The position numbers and the translations under genes are program-made. From NCBI GenBank assembly GCA_963718405.1, contig CAVQYZ010000001.1, positions 62,001-126,000 on the forward strand: 64,000 nt of DNA, in the 5' to 3' direction. Positions within the stretch are counted from its first letter, which is position 1; every line of letters begins with the position of its first letter. The notes under the pieces are model-generated. The model was given only the letters and a program-made list of their open reading frames with translations, ran no database searches and had not been told where the DNA came from. Below are positions 24,279-33,294 of this stretch, one piece after another. Source of the stretch: Bog-756 sp963718405 (GTDB lineage: Bacteria > Actinomycetota > Acidimicrobiia > Acidimicrobiales > RAAP-2).

Positions 24279-26207
24279 TCAAGGGGCCGGGGCGGTACCC
24301 AACACGCACGTGGCCAGGCCCAGAGGATCACGCCGCCACCCCGACCATGCGGCGCTGGCCCGGCAACGGGTCAGCGCACCACCCGCTACAGGCGGAGTAG
24401 CCGGTCCCCCGGCCGGGATCGTCCACACCCAAGCCCCGTGGACGTGCGAGGGCGCCATCCCCAGCGCCGCCGTGAGGAACCCCAACGCGTAGAGCGGATC
24501 GCGGCTGGAACCGTCGATCACCACCTCGCCGACCTGCCACGACCGCACCGCGGCACGGACCCTGGACAGTTGGGCCGCGGTGCCTTCCGGCTCGGCGTTC
24601 CCCCCGATCGTCAGATCGCTCAGAATGCGCCGGGCCGAGCCCGGCGCGCCCTGCCCCACCGGCCCGCCGGTGGCATCCGGGGTCTTTACGGCCGCGCCGG
24701 CCAGCCGGAAGTGCATGTCGTCCACCGCCTGCCACAGCATGGGCTGGTCCGATCCGGATACGGCGAACGGAACGGTCAAGAGGACGGTGTGAGGAGGCAG
24801 GGACGGTGCGTCATGCGTCACCCAGGCCGGGATGGCCGTCGGCTGCACGGTGAACGGCACGTCGAAGGTCAGGAGGATGGGCAGCAGGGCCGCCAGGCCG
24901 ACGGCGATGGTGGCCCCGCCGCAGATCACCTCGGTGCGCAAAGCCTGTTTCCCCCCCACCGTCCGCACCCGCACATAGAAGGCGTCCAATCCCAGCGCCA
25001 GGATGGAGGCGATGAAGAGGGGAACGAAGGGTGCCAGTTGATCCGGCAGGATCTCCTCGAGCACCGGAAGTCTGGCCACCATGCGCCACGGCATCCAGCC
25101 CGTCCAGCGGATACCCGAGCTGTCGAGGAGGTAGGGGCCGAGCGACAACCACATGGACACGAGGGCCAGGACGACGAGCAGCCAGACCAAGAGGCGGCGA
25201 CGGGCGAAGAGGACGGCCGCCACCGTGGCCACCGCCGTGCCCCAGCCGAGGTAGTTGACTGGGGGGCCGTTCCGCCCGAAGTACCCGCTGAAGTTGATGA
25301 AACCCTTGGCGGGCGCCCGATAAGGGCCGGGTGAGAGGTAGCCCGAGATCAGGACCCCCGAAAGCGGCGCCAGGGCAAAGAGCACCCCCGAGACCGCCTC
25401 CGGCCCGGCGACGCCGAACCAGGCGGGATAGGCCAGGACGGCGACAGACAGGCCGGCGCCGACTCCCAACGCCGGCACCGCATAGGGCAGCCGGCTCCTC
25501 AGCGTGCGCCACCCGGCGATCGCCGCCACGACCAACCCGACCAGGGCCAACAGGAGGCACATGACCAGGATTTCGGGTGAGATGAGGAACTGCACGACGA
25601 TCAACGCGGCCAGGAGGAGCCCATCCCGCCAGGGCGTTCTGGCCTGGCGCACCACCGTCGCATAGAGCGCGGCCAGCAGCAACGGAGGCACGGGCAGTAC
25701 CGCCACCGAGACGTGCCCGAATAGCAAGGAGGTGAGGATGGCCGCCGAGTACCCGTAGACCAGCGCGGCCACGACCGCCCCCGGCTTCCAGGAGACGAAC
25801 GAGCGCAGCGCCAGCCAGCAACCCCAGGCCGAGAGGCCCGGTGCCAGGGTCAAGGCCACGTTGGTCGCCGCCACCGGGCCCCATAGCCAGGTCACGGGGC
25901 TGAGCACCAGGCCCACCAGCGTGCCCGCCGTGTTGGAGAGGAGATTGGCCCCGTGGGGCACATTCACCGCTTCGGAGAAGAACGGGTTGGCCGCGTGGGC
26001 GACGGCCCATGCCGGCCAGGCCATGAACCACACCTCCTGGGCCGGATCGCCACAGGGGCACGTCAAGGTGGACGAGGGATGCCCGGTCCACACGTGCCAC
26101 CACAACACCATCGCCGGCACGGTGAACAAGACGATCCAAAGCACATGGCGACCGATCGCCAAAAGGACGCGGGTCGTGCCGGTGCGCCCGTGGGGTGACT
26201 TCCCCAT
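24279..26207 (-). CDS. large polytopic membrane protein, GT-C glycosyltransferase-like
   Basis: 642 residues from ATG 26207. After the first helix (about residues 20-40) is an extracytoplasmic loop with CPCGDPAQEVWFMAWPAWA, whose acidic pair is typical of GT-C enzymes using polyprenyl-phosphate sugars. Ten or more further helices and a C-terminal extracytoplasmic domain (about 480-640) follow. This layout resembles actinobacterial mannosyl/arabinosyltransferase-like proteins of unknown substrate. An in-frame start at 26288 would add 27 residues. Convergent with the ABC-F gene and divergent from the YoaK gene. Confidence 0.65.
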   Translation of the reverse strand: MGKSPHGRTGTTRVLLAIGRHVLWIVLFTVPAMVLWWHVWTGHPSSTLTCPCGDPAQEVWFMAWPAWAVAHAANPFFSEAVNVPHGANLLSNTAGTLVGLVLSPVTWLWGPVAATNVALTLAPGLSAWGCWLALRSFVSWKPGAVVAALVYGYSAAILTSLLFGHVSVAVLPVPPLLLAALYATVVRQARTPWRDGLLLAALIVVQFLISPEILVMCLLLALVGLVVAAIAGWRTLRSRLPYAVPALGVGAGLSVAVLAYPAWFGVAGPEAVSGVLFALAPLSGVLISGYLSPGPYRAPAKGFINFSGYFGRNGPPVNYLGWGTAVATVAAVLFARRRLLVWLLVVLALVSMWLSLGPYLLDSSGIRWTGWMPWRMVARLPVLEEILPDQLAPFVPLFIASILALGLDAFYVRVRTVGGKQALRTEVICGGATIAVGLAALLPILLTFDVPFTVQPTAIPAWVTHDAPSLPPHTVLLTVPFAVSGSDQPMLWQAVDDMHFRLAGAAVKTPDATGGPVGQGAPGSARRILSDLTIGGNAEPEGTAAQLSRVRAAVRSWQVGEVVIDGSSRDPLYALGFLTAALGMAPSHVHGAWVWTIPAGGPATPPVAGGALTRCRASAAWSGWRRDPLGLATCVLGTAPAP

Positions 26208-26418
26208 GTTGGCCAGGTGCACCACTGCGGGGAGCGTACCGGCGGCTTCCGACCCCAGCCGGTTCATTCCGGGTCGATCCCCGTTCATCTCCGGCTACCC
26301 CGGGTTCCTATGATCGACCTCGGCCGGCCCGGGCCACCGACGCCGGACAACGAGGCGACCTCCACTTCACAAGCCTTCCGACCAGCGACCACCACCCTGA
26401 CGACAAGGAGGCCTTCCC

Positions 26419-27153
26419 ATGATGGAGACGGTGACCGATGCCTGGCGGACCCTGGCTCCACCCCGGGGAGACCGCCACGGTCCGCTCTCGCCTTTTCTGG
26501 TGACGCTGACCGTGGTCACCGGTTTGGTGGACGCCTTCAGCTATCTGGTCCTCGGTCACGTATTCGTGGCCAACATGACCGGAAACGTGGTGTTCCTGGC
26601 CTTCGCCCTGACCGGGGCCAAGGGGTTCTCCGTGGCGGCCTCGGCGTGTGCGCTGGTGGCGTTCGTCCTGGGCGTGGTGGTCAGCGGGCGGTTGGTGGCC
26701 CCTTGGTCCGGCCGCCGGGGACCGATGTTGGGGGTGACGGTGACCGGCCAGGCCGTTCTGGTGGCGGCGTCGGCGGTGGTCGGGTGGAGCGTGGCCGACG
26801 TGGGCTCGGGAGTGGCGCGCTTCTTGGTCATCGGGTTGTTGGGGGTGGCCATGGGCATGCAGAACGGCACCGTCCGCCGACTGGGTGTCCCCGATCTCTC
26901 CACCAACGTGATGACCACCATGATCACCGCTACGGCCAGCGACAGCCGGTTGGCCGGCGGCTCGGGCTCCCGGGTGGGCCGGCGCGGGCTGTCGGTGGTG
27001 GCCCTGTTCATCGGGGCCCTGACCGGTGCGTTGGTGGTGTTCCACGTCGACCGGCCCGTGGACCTGGTAGTGGCGCTGGCCCTGCTGGTGCCGGTGGCCG
27101 TGGCGGTCGGGCGGCTGTCCCGATCCCGGCCGGCCTGGGACGACGTGGTCTGA
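26419..27153 (+). CDS. YoaK/DUF1275-family membrane protein
   Basis: 244 residues with six to seven helices. TGLVDAFSYLVLGHVFVANM followed by TGNVVFLAFAL is the YoaK/DUF1275 signature, and MGMQNGTVRRLGVPDLSTNV the conserved second half. Function of the family is unknown (possibly transport). ATG has AAGGAGG eight bases upstream. Stands alone between divergent and convergent neighbours. Confidence 0.85.
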   Translation: MMETVTDAWRTLAPPRGDRHGPLSPFLVTLTVVTGLVDAFSYLVLGHVFVANMTGNVVFLAFALTGAKGFSVAASACALVAFVLGVVVSGRLVAPWSGRRGPMLGVTVTGQAVLVAASAVVGWSVADVGSGVARFLVIGLLGVAMGMQNGTVRRLGVPDLSTNVMTTMITATASDSRLAGGSGSRVGRRGLSVVALFIGALTGALVVFHVDRPVDLVVALALLVPVAVAVGRLSRSRPAWDDVV

Positions 27154-27165
27154 GGTCGGGCCGGC

Positions 27166-28473
27166 TCAGCCGGGCTTGGTGAAGATGTCCCGGCCGAAGG
27201 TGGAGGTCACGGTGCGGGCCTGGCCCAGCTTGGTCAGGCCGAAGAGGTCCTCGATGGTGGCCAGGGTGGAGAAGTGGTTGTAGGGAGTGGAGCTGACGGT
27301 GCCCTTCTTGATGAACGGGGAGATGAGCACGGTCCCGATTCGACCACCCCCCGGCCCGGTGAGACCCGGTTGGGCTGCGGCCGGTCCGGGGATCTCGTTG
27401 CAGCAGGCCGTGGCGTCGGCCGGGTTGCCGTTGTCGGTGTCGGCCTCGTCGAAGGTGACCTCCAACAAGCCGTCCTTCTTGAATGCCGGCGAGCCGGTGA
27501 TCAACGGCACCCAGGTCTGGAGGAAGGTGTCGATGTTGACCAGGGGTGACGCCGAGCCCTGCTGGTTGATGCACGGGGAGTCGTGCCCGTCGTAACAGAG
27601 GTTGGGGGTGATGAAGCTGAAGTTGGGGGTGGTCTTGATGGACTTGAGGTCGGTGGCCAGCCCGGTGGTGCCCGCCGGGGTGCCGGCCGGCATGGTGCCA
27701 GTGGTGGTGCCGAGGGGTACCACGCGGGCATCGCAGTAGGCCGCGTTGTCGATGATGGAGTGGAAGTAGACGAAGGGGTCGTGGCGGGCGGCATATCCGT
27801 CGCCGGGGACGGCCTTTTCGGTCAGGTCGGGCTGCCCGATGGTGGCGTGCCCACACACCGGGGACTCCCGGGAGGAGACGTTGCCCATGTCCTGCATGTA
27901 GCCCTTCCAGGTCAGGTGGGCCTGGGTCAGCTGGTTGGGGAGACTGGTCACCGAGGTCGGGAAGATGCACCCCGAGTCCGAGATCTGGCCATCGGCCGCC
28001 ACGGTGGCCGTGGGTGGGAAGTCCACGTAGTGGATGCAGTCGGACTGGTTTTGGGGGTTCGGGGCCTGTCCGGAGATCAGGGCCACGTAGTTGTCGTTGG
28101 AGAAGTGGCCGATGCCGTAGTAGTTGGTCAGGAGGGCCCCCTCGGCCGGCAGGGTCGAAGCCAGGTACGGGTCCGAGGCCGGGGAGCCGAAGGTCGCGTC
28201 GTAACCCTCGTTCTCCAAGATGATGATGAATACATGCCGGATGGGGGGCAGCCCTGCGGCCGAGGCGGCCGAGGTGGTCGACGTGGACGTCGCCGACCGG
28301 GCGCCGGTGGTGGTTGTGGCGGTGGTGGTGTTCGAGGAGCACGAGGCGGCTAGCCCGGCCACCAGGGCCAGGGCGCCGACCAGGCCCACGGTCGACCGCA
28401 GGCGACCCCGCGGGCGACCCGAGAGGGGGCCGGAGGGGCGGGCGGACACGGTCGGGGATGGGGACAAGATCAC
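27166..28473 (-). CDS. secreted lipoprotein phosphoesterase (acid phosphatase / PF04185 type)
   Basis: 435 residues. A signal peptide ends in ALVAGLAASC, a lipobox whose Cys would be lipid-anchored, followed by a Thr/Ser-rich linker. The catalytic domain begins IRHVFIIILENEGYDATFG, the metal-binding Asn/Glu start of AcpA/phospholipase-C-type phosphoesterases. LLEVTFDEADTDNG and a histidine in YNHFSTLATIEDLFGL complete the usual pattern. It would release phosphate from esters outside the cell. GTG start; divergent from the ferredoxin gene. Confidence 0.8.
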   Translation of the reverse strand: MILSPSPTVSARPSGPLSGRPRGRLRSTVGLVGALALVAGLAASCSSNTTTATTTTGARSATSTSTTSAASAAGLPPIRHVFIIILENEGYDATFGSPASDPYLASTLPAEGALLTNYYGIGHFSNDNYVALISGQAPNPQNQSDCIHYVDFPPTATVAADGQISDSGCIFPTSVTSLPNQLTQAHLTWKGYMQDMGNVSSRESPVCGHATIGQPDLTEKAVPGDGYAARHDPFVYFHSIIDNAAYCDARVVPLGTTTGTMPAGTPAGTTGLATDLKSIKTTPNFSFITPNLCYDGHDSPCINQQGSASPLVNIDTFLQTWVPLITGSPAFKKDGLLEVTFDEADTDNGNPADATACCNEIPGPAAAQPGLTGPGGGRIGTVLISPFIKKGTVSSTPYNHFSTLATIEDLFGLTKLGQARTVTSTFGRDIFTKPG

Positions 28474-28585
28474 GGGAGCTTTCTACTCCGCCGGGGGGTG
28501 CCGATGGTGCATCGGGACCGTGCCCGTGCCGCGGTCGGCATCCCGGTACACTCGGCCTGGTTCGCCGAGCTTCCGGAGGCCTCAC

Positions 28586-28783
28586 GTGAAGATTGTTGTC
28601 GACTACGACGAGTGCGCCAGTAACGCCGTCTGCATGGGTATCGCTCCCGAGGTGTTCGAGGTACGCGACGACGGCTTCCTCTACGTGCTCAACGAGAACC
28701 CCGGCGAGGAGTTGCGCGAGAAGGTGCGCCAGGCGGCCAACGGCTGCCCCACCGGCGCCATCACCATCGTCGAGGACGAGTAA
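28586..28783 (+). CDS. 3Fe-4S ferredoxin (cytochrome P450-type)
   Basis: 65 residues from GTG 28586, with GGAGG six bases before it. VDYDECASNAVCMGIAPEVF and ANGCPTGAITI give C-x5-C...CP, the three-cysteine pattern of [3Fe-4S] ferredoxins that donate electrons to P450s. No P450 or reductase gene is in this window, so its partner must be elsewhere. It ends 7 bases before gltX. Confidence 0.88.
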   Translation: MKIVVDYDECASNAVCMGIAPEVFEVRDDGFLYVLNENPGEELREKVRQAANGCPTGAITIVEDE

Positions 28784-28790
28784 CCGAGGC

Positions 28791-30276
28791 GTGCCCCCGG
28801 ACGCCCCGAGGGTCCGTTTCGCCCCGTCGCCCACCGGCTACTTCCACGTGGGCAGCGCCCGCACCGCCTGGTTCAACTGGCTGGTAGCCCGGCAGTCCGC
28901 CGGCACCTTTGTGCTGCGCATCGAGGACACCGACGCCGAGCGGGGCCGCGAGGAGTGGGTGGCGGGGATCATCTCCGCCATGGACTGGCTGGGGATGATC
29001 CCGGACGAAGGACCGTTCCGCCAGTCCCTCCGCACCGCCCGCTACCACCAGGCCATCGACACCCTGTGGGACGTCGGTCGGCTGTACGCCTGTGACTGCA
29101 CGTGCGAGGAGATCGACGCCCGCAACAAGGCCCACGGCATCCTGACCCCGGGCTACGACGGCTTCTGCCGCCACCGGGGCCTGCCCCGGGGCGACGGGCG
29201 GGCCCTGCGGTTCCGCACCCCCGACGAGGGGGTCACGGTGGTCGACGACGTGATCCGCGGCGAGGTCGAGTTCCCCAACGGGGCCATGGACGACTTCGTG
29301 GCGGTGAAGGCCGACGGCTCACCGCTGTTCGTCCTGGCCAACGTGGTCGACGACATCGACATGGCCATCAGCCATGTCATCCGGGGTGAGGACCTCTTGC
29401 CCACCACGCCCAAAGGGGTGTTGGTGTGGGAGGCGCTGGCCCGGGCCGGATGGATGACCGACGGATCCACCGGAGGGGGCCCGGCGCCGGCACCGCCCCT
29501 CCCGGTCTTCGCCCACCTGCCCATGCTGGTCAACGAGCAGGGGAAGAAGCTGTCCAAGCGGCGTGACCCGGTGGCGGTGGAGTCCTACCGGGATGAGGGA
29601 TACCTGCCCGAGGCCTTCGTCAACTACCTGGAGCTGCTGGGATGGAGCCCGCCCGGCGACGAGGAGATCCTCGACGTGGACCAGGCCCTGGAGTGGTTCC
29701 GCCTGCAGGACGTCAACCACTCGCCGGCCTTCTTCGACGTGGTGAAGCTCACCAACCTCAACGGGAAGTACATCCGGGCCATGCCCACCGAGTCCTTCAT
29801 CGAGGCCTGTGGGCCCTGGCTGCTCGGGCCCTTCGGCCCCGTGGCCGGAGTCGAACTTCGACCGGGAAGTGTTCGCGGCGCTGGCCCCGGTGGTGCAGGA
29901 GCGGGTGGCCGTGCTGGGCGAGGTCCCCGCCATGGTCGACTTCATGTTCCTCGACCGGCCGGAGATCGACGCGGAGGCCTGGGCCAAGGCCGTGGCCTCC
30001 GACGACCTGGCCCCCACCATTCTGGCCGGGGCCATCGAGGCGTATGAGGGGCTCAGAGGCACGTGGACCCGCGATGCCCTCCACGCCGCCACGCTGGAGG
30101 TGGGCGAAGCGGTGGGGCGCAAGCTGGGCAAGGCCCAGGCCCCCATCCGGGTGGCAGTGACCGGGCGCAGGGTCGGTCCTCCGCTGTTCGAGGCCCTTGA
30201 GGTGCTGGGCCCTGACGAGACCCTGGCCCGCCTGCGGGAGGCGCTGGAACGGGCCGAACGCGACTGGCACCCGTGA
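28791..30276 (+). CDS. gltX: glutamyl-tRNA synthetase, one frameshift near 29840
   Basis: The class I motif RFAPSPTGYFHVGSARTAWF (HIGH variant HVGS) is near the N-terminus and KLSKRRDPV (KMSKS) near residue 250. Reading continues to about 29840 (TESFIEACGPWLLG) and then in another frame from PWPESNFDREVFAALAPVVQ to the anticodon-binding end ...ALERAERDWHP. One lost base around 29836-29846 explains this; an essential enzyme is unlikely to be truly broken. Total about 495 residues, normal for GltX. Start GTG 28791 follows the ferredoxin gene closely. Confidence 0.9.
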
Positions 30277-30319
30277 TCTGGCGCTGGCCCCGGCCGTCGG
30301 CCGGGGCCCACTGAGCGGC

Positions 30320-30967
30320 GTGGGCTTCCTCGCCACCATCACCGGATGGCGGTTGCTCCGGTTCATCTTCCGGGTGATGGCCTTTGTGGTGACCTTGGTC
30401 CTCGTCTACCTGGTGGTGACGGCGGTGCAGGTATGGATGACCGGTAGGCGCTACGAGCCCCGGGTGGCCGGGGCCATCGTGGTGATGGGGGCGGCCCAGT
30501 ACAACGGGGTGCCCTCGCCCGACCTGGCCGCCCGGTTGGACGAGGCCGAGATCCTCTGGCGGGGGCACTACTCGTCCACCATCATGGTCACCGGGTCGAA
30601 GCAGCCCGGCGACCACTACACCGAGGCCGAGGCCTCGCAGCGGTACCTGGTCAACGCCGGGATCCCCAGCCGGGACATTTTGGAGGCCGGCGGGAGCGAC
30701 ACCTGGCAGAGCCTGTCGGACGCCGCCCCCCTCCTGCTGGACCGGGGCGACCGGACCGTGCTCATCGCCACCGATCCGTTCCACGAAGCGCGCTGCCTGG
30801 CCGTCTCGTCCTCCCTCGGTCTGGTCCCGTTCCCGACCCCCACCCAGACCTCGCCCATCACGGGGTTCTCCACGGTCCCGTACTACGCCAAAGAGACGGT
30901 GGGGGTGGCGTTGGGGCGGATCATCGGCTTCAACCACCTGGACTCGTTGCACATCTCGCTGGGATGA
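30320..30967 (+). CDS. DUF218 / SanA-YdcF-like membrane-anchored protein
   Basis: 215 residues from GTG 30320. A single N-terminal helix (FVVTLVLVYLVVTAVQVWM) precedes a DUF218 domain with AIVVMGAAQYNGVPSPDLAA, TIMVTGSKQPGD and IATDPFHEARC, the conserved acidic and His residues of the family. SanA/YdcF proteins affect cell-envelope integrity; their biochemical role is unclear. It follows gltX after 43 bases. Confidence 0.83.
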   Translation: MGFLATITGWRLLRFIFRVMAFVVTLVLVYLVVTAVQVWMTGRRYEPRVAGAIVVMGAAQYNGVPSPDLAARLDEAEILWRGHYSSTIMVTGSKQPGDHYTEAEASQRYLVNAGIPSRDILEAGGSDTWQSLSDAAPLLLDRGDRTVLIATDPFHEARCLAVSSSLGLVPFPTPTQTSPITGFSTVPYYAKETVGVALGRIIGFNHLDSLHISLG

Positions 30968-31019
30968 CCACGTCCGGGATATCCCCCAGCGTCGGGGTTG
31001 GAGCGGGGAGCGACCCCCG

Positions 31020-32579
31020 ATGAACCGGAACGTCCTGTTCATCACCGTGGACCAGTGGCGGGGGGACAGCCTGTCGGCCCTCGGCCACCCGGTACTCACC
31101 ACCCCGACCCTGGACCGGGTGGCCGCCGAGGGCACCCTGTTCGCCAACCACTGGGCCAACGCCGCGCCGTGCGGGCCGTCCCGGGCCTGCCTCTATACCG
31201 GCACCTACCTCCACCACAACCGGTCGGTCAACAACGGCACCCCGCTCGACTCCCGCTTCACCAATGTGGCCCTGCTGGCCCGTGGGGCCGGGTACGACCC
31301 GGTCCTGTTCGGCTACACCGACACCAGCCTGGATCCACGGACCCTTCCCCCCGACGACCCCCGGCTCCGCTCCTACGAGGAGGTGCTGCCGGGGTTTCGG
31401 GCGGTGGTCCACGAACCGTGGGAGGCCGGCAGCCTCCAGTGGGGGCGGTGGCTGGCGGCCCAGGGGGTGGAGGTGCCGGCCAATCCCCACGACCTGTACC
31501 GGCCCATCCCGGACTGGCCGGGGGCCGACCGCCACGGTTCGACCTGGGCCCCGGCCCGGTTCACTCCCGAGCAGTCGGAGACGGCGTTTTTGGTGGAGGC
31601 GGTGACGGGATGGTTGGACCAGCATGGGCAGGACCCGTTCTTCCTCCATGCCTCGTTCATCCGGCCGCATCCGCCCCGGCGGAATCCGGTCGGCTACCAC
31701 GACCTGTACGACGCCGACGACCTACCGCCTTTCATCGCCGCCCCCACCAAGGCCGAGGAAGCCGCCACCCACCCGCTCAACCGGATCCTCATGTACCTGC
31801 CCCAATGTGCGGCTCCCGAGGACGAGACCGAGCGCCGCCAGATCCGGGCCACCTACCACGGAGCCCAGAAGGAGGTCGACGACCAACTGGCCCGCCTGTT
31901 CGACTACCTCGACGCCTCGGGTCTGGCCCGGTCCACCCTGGTGGTCGTCACCAGCGACCACGGGGAGATGGGCGGGGACCACTGGCTGGTGGAGAAAGTG
32001 GGCTACTGGGATGAGTCCTTCCACGTGCCCCTGGTCATCCGCGACCCCGACCCGGCGTCGCGCCAAGCCCGGGGCCGGGTGGTCAACTCCTTCACCGAGT
32101 CGGTCGACGTGTTGCCCACCATCTGTGATTGGTTGGGGATCGAGGTGCCGTTGCAGGCCGATGGTTTCGCCCTGCAGCCGTTCCTCCATGGCGACGGCCC
32201 GGGCCCTTTGGGTGAGCCGGCCCACTGGCGTACCGAGGCCCACTGGAGTTGGAACTTCTCCAATCCGGCGCAGCCGGCGGCCGAGCGCCTGCTCGGAATT
32301 CCGATGGCCCACTGCTCGCTCGATGTGCAGCGGGGCTTTGACGTCAAGTACGTGCAGTTCGCCGCGGACCCCGAGGTGATGCCTCCGCTGCTCTTCGACC
32401 TGGAGGCTGACCCGGCCCAGTTGCACGACCTGGTGGCCACCGGCGGGGCATCGCCGCAGGGGTGGGAGGAGGCCCAGCGCCTGGCCCGTTGGCGGATGCG
32501 GAACGACGACCGGACCCTCACCGGCACCATGCTCACTGCGGCCGAGGGCGTGGTGGTGGCCCGGGACCAGTGGCGTTGA
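31020..32579 (+). CDS. sulfatase-superfamily hydrolase, phosphonate-monoester-hydrolase-like
   Basis: 519 residues. NVLFITVDQWRGDSLSALGH supplies the first metal ligands. CGPSRACLYTGTYLHHNRS carries the C-x-P-S-R signature with Cys51 as the formylglycine precursor. VVTSDHGEMGGDHWLVEK is the second metal site. The spacing and the HHNRSVNNGTPL continuation resemble phosphonate monoester hydrolases/phosphodiesterases rather than arylsulfatases (family knowledge, moderate certainty). It is convergent with, and 28 bases from, the phosphonatase-like gene, supporting organophosphonate or phosphodiester use. Confidence 0.78.
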   Translation: MNRNVLFITVDQWRGDSLSALGHPVLTTPTLDRVAAEGTLFANHWANAAPCGPSRACLYTGTYLHHNRSVNNGTPLDSRFTNVALLARGAGYDPVLFGYTDTSLDPRTLPPDDPRLRSYEEVLPGFRAVVHEPWEAGSLQWGRWLAAQGVEVPANPHDLYRPIPDWPGADRHGSTWAPARFTPEQSETAFLVEAVTGWLDQHGQDPFFLHASFIRPHPPRRNPVGYHDLYDADDLPPFIAAPTKAEEAATHPLNRILMYLPQCAAPEDETERRQIRATYHGAQKEVDDQLARLFDYLDASGLARSTLVVVTSDHGEMGGDHWLVEKVGYWDESFHVPLVIRDPDPASRQARGRVVNSFTESVDVLPTICDWLGIEVPLQADGFALQPFLHGDGPGPLGEPAHWRTEAHWSWNFSNPAQPAAERLLGIPMAHCSLDVQRGFDVKYVQFAADPEVMPPLLFDLEADPAQLHDLVATGGASPQGWEEAQRLARWRMRNDDRTLTGTMLTAAEGVVVARDQWR

Positions 32580-32607
32580 GGGCTTGATGTCCCGGGCGGG
32601 ACGGCCT

Positions 32608-33294
32608 TCAGGCCGACGGGCCCAGGAGCAGCTCGGGTAGGTCGGCCACCGATTCGATGAGGTGGGTGTGGGGGGCCCGGGCCAGTTCGGGCCGGGAGTG
32701 GGCCCCGCTCAGCACCCCGACCACCATCGAGGCACCGGCCCGGGTGCCGGCCAGCAGGTCACTCGAGGTGTCCCCGACCACGGCCACCTCGGCCACGTCG
32801 TCGATCCGCAACGAGAGCACGGCGGTGAGGATCATGTCGGGCCACGGCCGGCCCCGCCCGGCGTCGGCCGGAGAGAGGACCAGGTCGACCAGACCCTCCC
32901 ACCCCAGAGCGGCCATGATCCGGTCGCGGGTGGTGGCTGAGAACCCGGTGGTCAGGCACAGGCGCATGCCGGCCTGGCGCAGGCGGGCCAGGCACTCCTC
33001 GGCCCCGGGGATGGCCCAGACCTCGCCCCGGTCCACGGCCTGGTCGAAGGCGGCCTCGAAGGCGGCGTTGGCCCGCTCGGCCCGCACCCGGTCGCCGCCG
33101 AGCAGCTCGGTGAACACGGTGATCTTGGACTGGCCCATGGTGCGGCGGATGTACTCGTCCGGATCCTCCCTCAACTGTCCGGCGGTGACGCCGACAGCGT
33201 CGAGGGCCTGTTGGAAGGCCTCCTCCACCGCACCGTCGTCGGCCACCGTGGTTCCGGCCATGTCCAGGGCCACCAGCCGGATGGGAGTGGTCAT
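32608..33294 (-). CDS. phosphonatase-like HAD hydrolase
   Basis: 228 residues. LVALDMAGTTVADDGAVEEA is the HAD motif I (DxAGTT, as in phosphonoacetaldehyde hydrolase PhnX), CLTTGFSATTRDRI motif II with the loop Lys region, and VAVVGDTSSDLLAGTRAG motif IV. This fits the PhnX-like phosphonatase group, which cleaves or dephosphorylates C-P substrates. The start ATG overlaps the stop of the FAD oxidoreductase (ATGA), so the two are one unit. The PhnX Schiff-base Lys in its cap was not identified, so the reaction may differ. Confidence 0.8.
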   Translation of the reverse strand: MTTPIRLVALDMAGTTVADDGAVEEAFQQALDAVGVTAGQLREDPDEYIRRTMGQSKITVFTELLGGDRVRAERANAAFEAAFDQAVDRGEVWAIPGAEECLARLRQAGMRLCLTTGFSATTRDRIMAALGWEGLVDLVLSPADAGRGRPWPDMILTAVLSLRIDDVAEVAVVGDTSSDLLAGTRAGASMVVGVLSGAHSRPELARAPHTHLIESVADLPELLLGPSA

